A stretch of DNA of 64,000 bases from CADEED01 sp035701825 (GTDB taxonomy: Bacteria > Pseudomonadota > Gammaproteobacteria > Steroidobacterales > Steroidobacteraceae). A model generated the notes under the pieces. It was not told where the DNA came from. It ran no database searches and worked only from the letters and a program-made list of their open reading frames with translations. Position numbers and translations under genes: made by a program. The stretch's first letter is position 1. Every line of letters starts with the position of its first letter. Of the stretch, positions 63,599 to 64,000 are shown one piece after another. The DNA is taken from assembly GCA_035701825.1 (NCBI GenBank), contig DASSRK010000034.1, positions 39,074 to 103,073 of the forward strand. Reading direction: 5' to 3'.

Positions 63599-64000
63599 GC
63601 GTCGTCATCATCGACAGCGGCGGCGCCAACATCGCGAGCCTGCGCGCGGCCTTGTCGCGCCTTGGCGCGGAGTCTACCGTGAGCAGCGACCCGGAAATCA
63701 TCCGCCGCGCGCCACGCGTACTGCTGCCGGGCGTGGGCTCGGCCCACGACGCCATGTCGCGCCTGCGCATGTCGGGCCTCGATCAGCTGATCCCGCAGCT
63801 CAAACAACCTCTGCTGGGCATCTGCCTCGGCATGCAGATCCTGTTCGAGCGCTCCGAGGAAGGCCCGGCCAATTGCCTGGGCGTGATCCCCGGCTCCATC
63901 GGCAAGCTCAAGGCCGAGCGCGGCAAGCCGGTGCCGCACATGGGCTGGAACCAGATGACCCAGGTGCGACCGGACCCGCTCATGAACGGCATCGGCAGCC
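63595..64000 (+). CDS. hisH: Imidazole glycerol phosphate synthase subunit HisH (3' partial)
   Basis: The first 135 residues of the glutaminase subunit are present and the window ends inside the gene. It begins SVVIIDSGGANIASLRAALSRLG and has VLLPGVGSAHDAMSRL and the catalytic cysteine Cys77 in LLGICLGMQILFERSEEG, then KLKAERGKPVPHMGWNQ. It supplies ammonia to HisF. The start is GTG, overlapping the hisB stop as GTGA. hisA, hisF and hisI/E probably follow outside the window. Confidence 0.94.
   Translation, partial: MSVVIIDSGGANIASLRAALSRLGAESTVSSDPEIIRRAPRVLLPGVGSAHDAMSRLRMSGLDQLIPQLKQPLLGICLGMQILFERSEEGPANCLGVIPGSIGKLKAERGKPVPHMGWNQMTQVRPDPLMNGIGS

Overview
This is a dense, GC-rich chromosomal segment. 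It most likely comes from a gammaproteobacterium near the Xanthomonadales / Steroidobacteraceae / Nevskiales group. That placement is inferred from gene content: a bifunctional HisB, a TrpR/YerC-type gene heading the his operon, a GspG-N type II secretion block, a rhombosortase, MetX plus MetB for methionine, and a TIGR03623-like AddAB pair. No rRNA, tRNA, CRISPR array, insertion sequence or prophage was seen. About 95% of the sequence is coding, often with 1-8 bp start/stop overlaps.

Layout. 1-8 kb: the tail of a surface protein with a sorting signal, a small unknown gene, a TIR-like protein, an EEP hydrolase, a FadJ-type beta-oxidation enzyme, a cNMP-binding/rhodanese fusion, a TraB/GumN lipoprotein-like protein and a SulP transporter. 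8-16.7 kb (minus strand): the fatty-acid/folate/replication cluster fabD-fabG-acpP-fabF-pabB-pabC-mltG-tmk-holB-pilZ. 16.7-23.1 kb: a rhombosortase gene divergent from the type II secretion genes gspGHIJKLMN. GspI carries a collagen-like tail. 23.1-34 kb (minus): an AddAB-like helicase-nuclease pair, alaA, and an oligopeptide ABC transporter with no binding protein. 34-38.5 kb: etfBA, a peroxiredoxin, HMG-CoA lyase and a family III CoA-transferase. 38.5-43.7 kb (minus): tonB-exbB-exbD-exbD followed by two paralogous secreted TPR proteins. 43.9-48.4 kb (minus): ilvD, an MFS transporter and an M17 aminopeptidase. 48.4-55.4 kb: the branched-chain operon ilvC-leuA-ilvE-leuC-leuD-leuB. 55.5-58.6 kb: an odd SDR protein and metX-metB. 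58.9-64 kb: a TrpR-like regulator and hisG-D-C-B-H, with hisH cut by the window end.

The most informative non-coding signals are three amino-acid control regions. First, a complete transcription attenuator precedes ilvC: a 41-residue Leu/Val-rich leader peptide, an 11-bp antiterminator and an intrinsic terminator, beneath a promoter embedded in a 38-bp dyad. Second, a SAM-I-type riboswitch aptamer precedes metX-metB. Third, a trp-operator-like 18-bp palindrome sits just downstream of a predicted promoter in front of the TrpR-family gene and the his operon.

Other notable points are the collagen-like GspI tail, the pairing of a rhombosortase with a GlyGly-CTERM-like tail and T2SS genes, a REP-like hairpin inside the leu operon, a stand-alone TIR-like gene, and an SDR that lacks the family's catalytic Tyr/Lys and carries a Tat-like signal.
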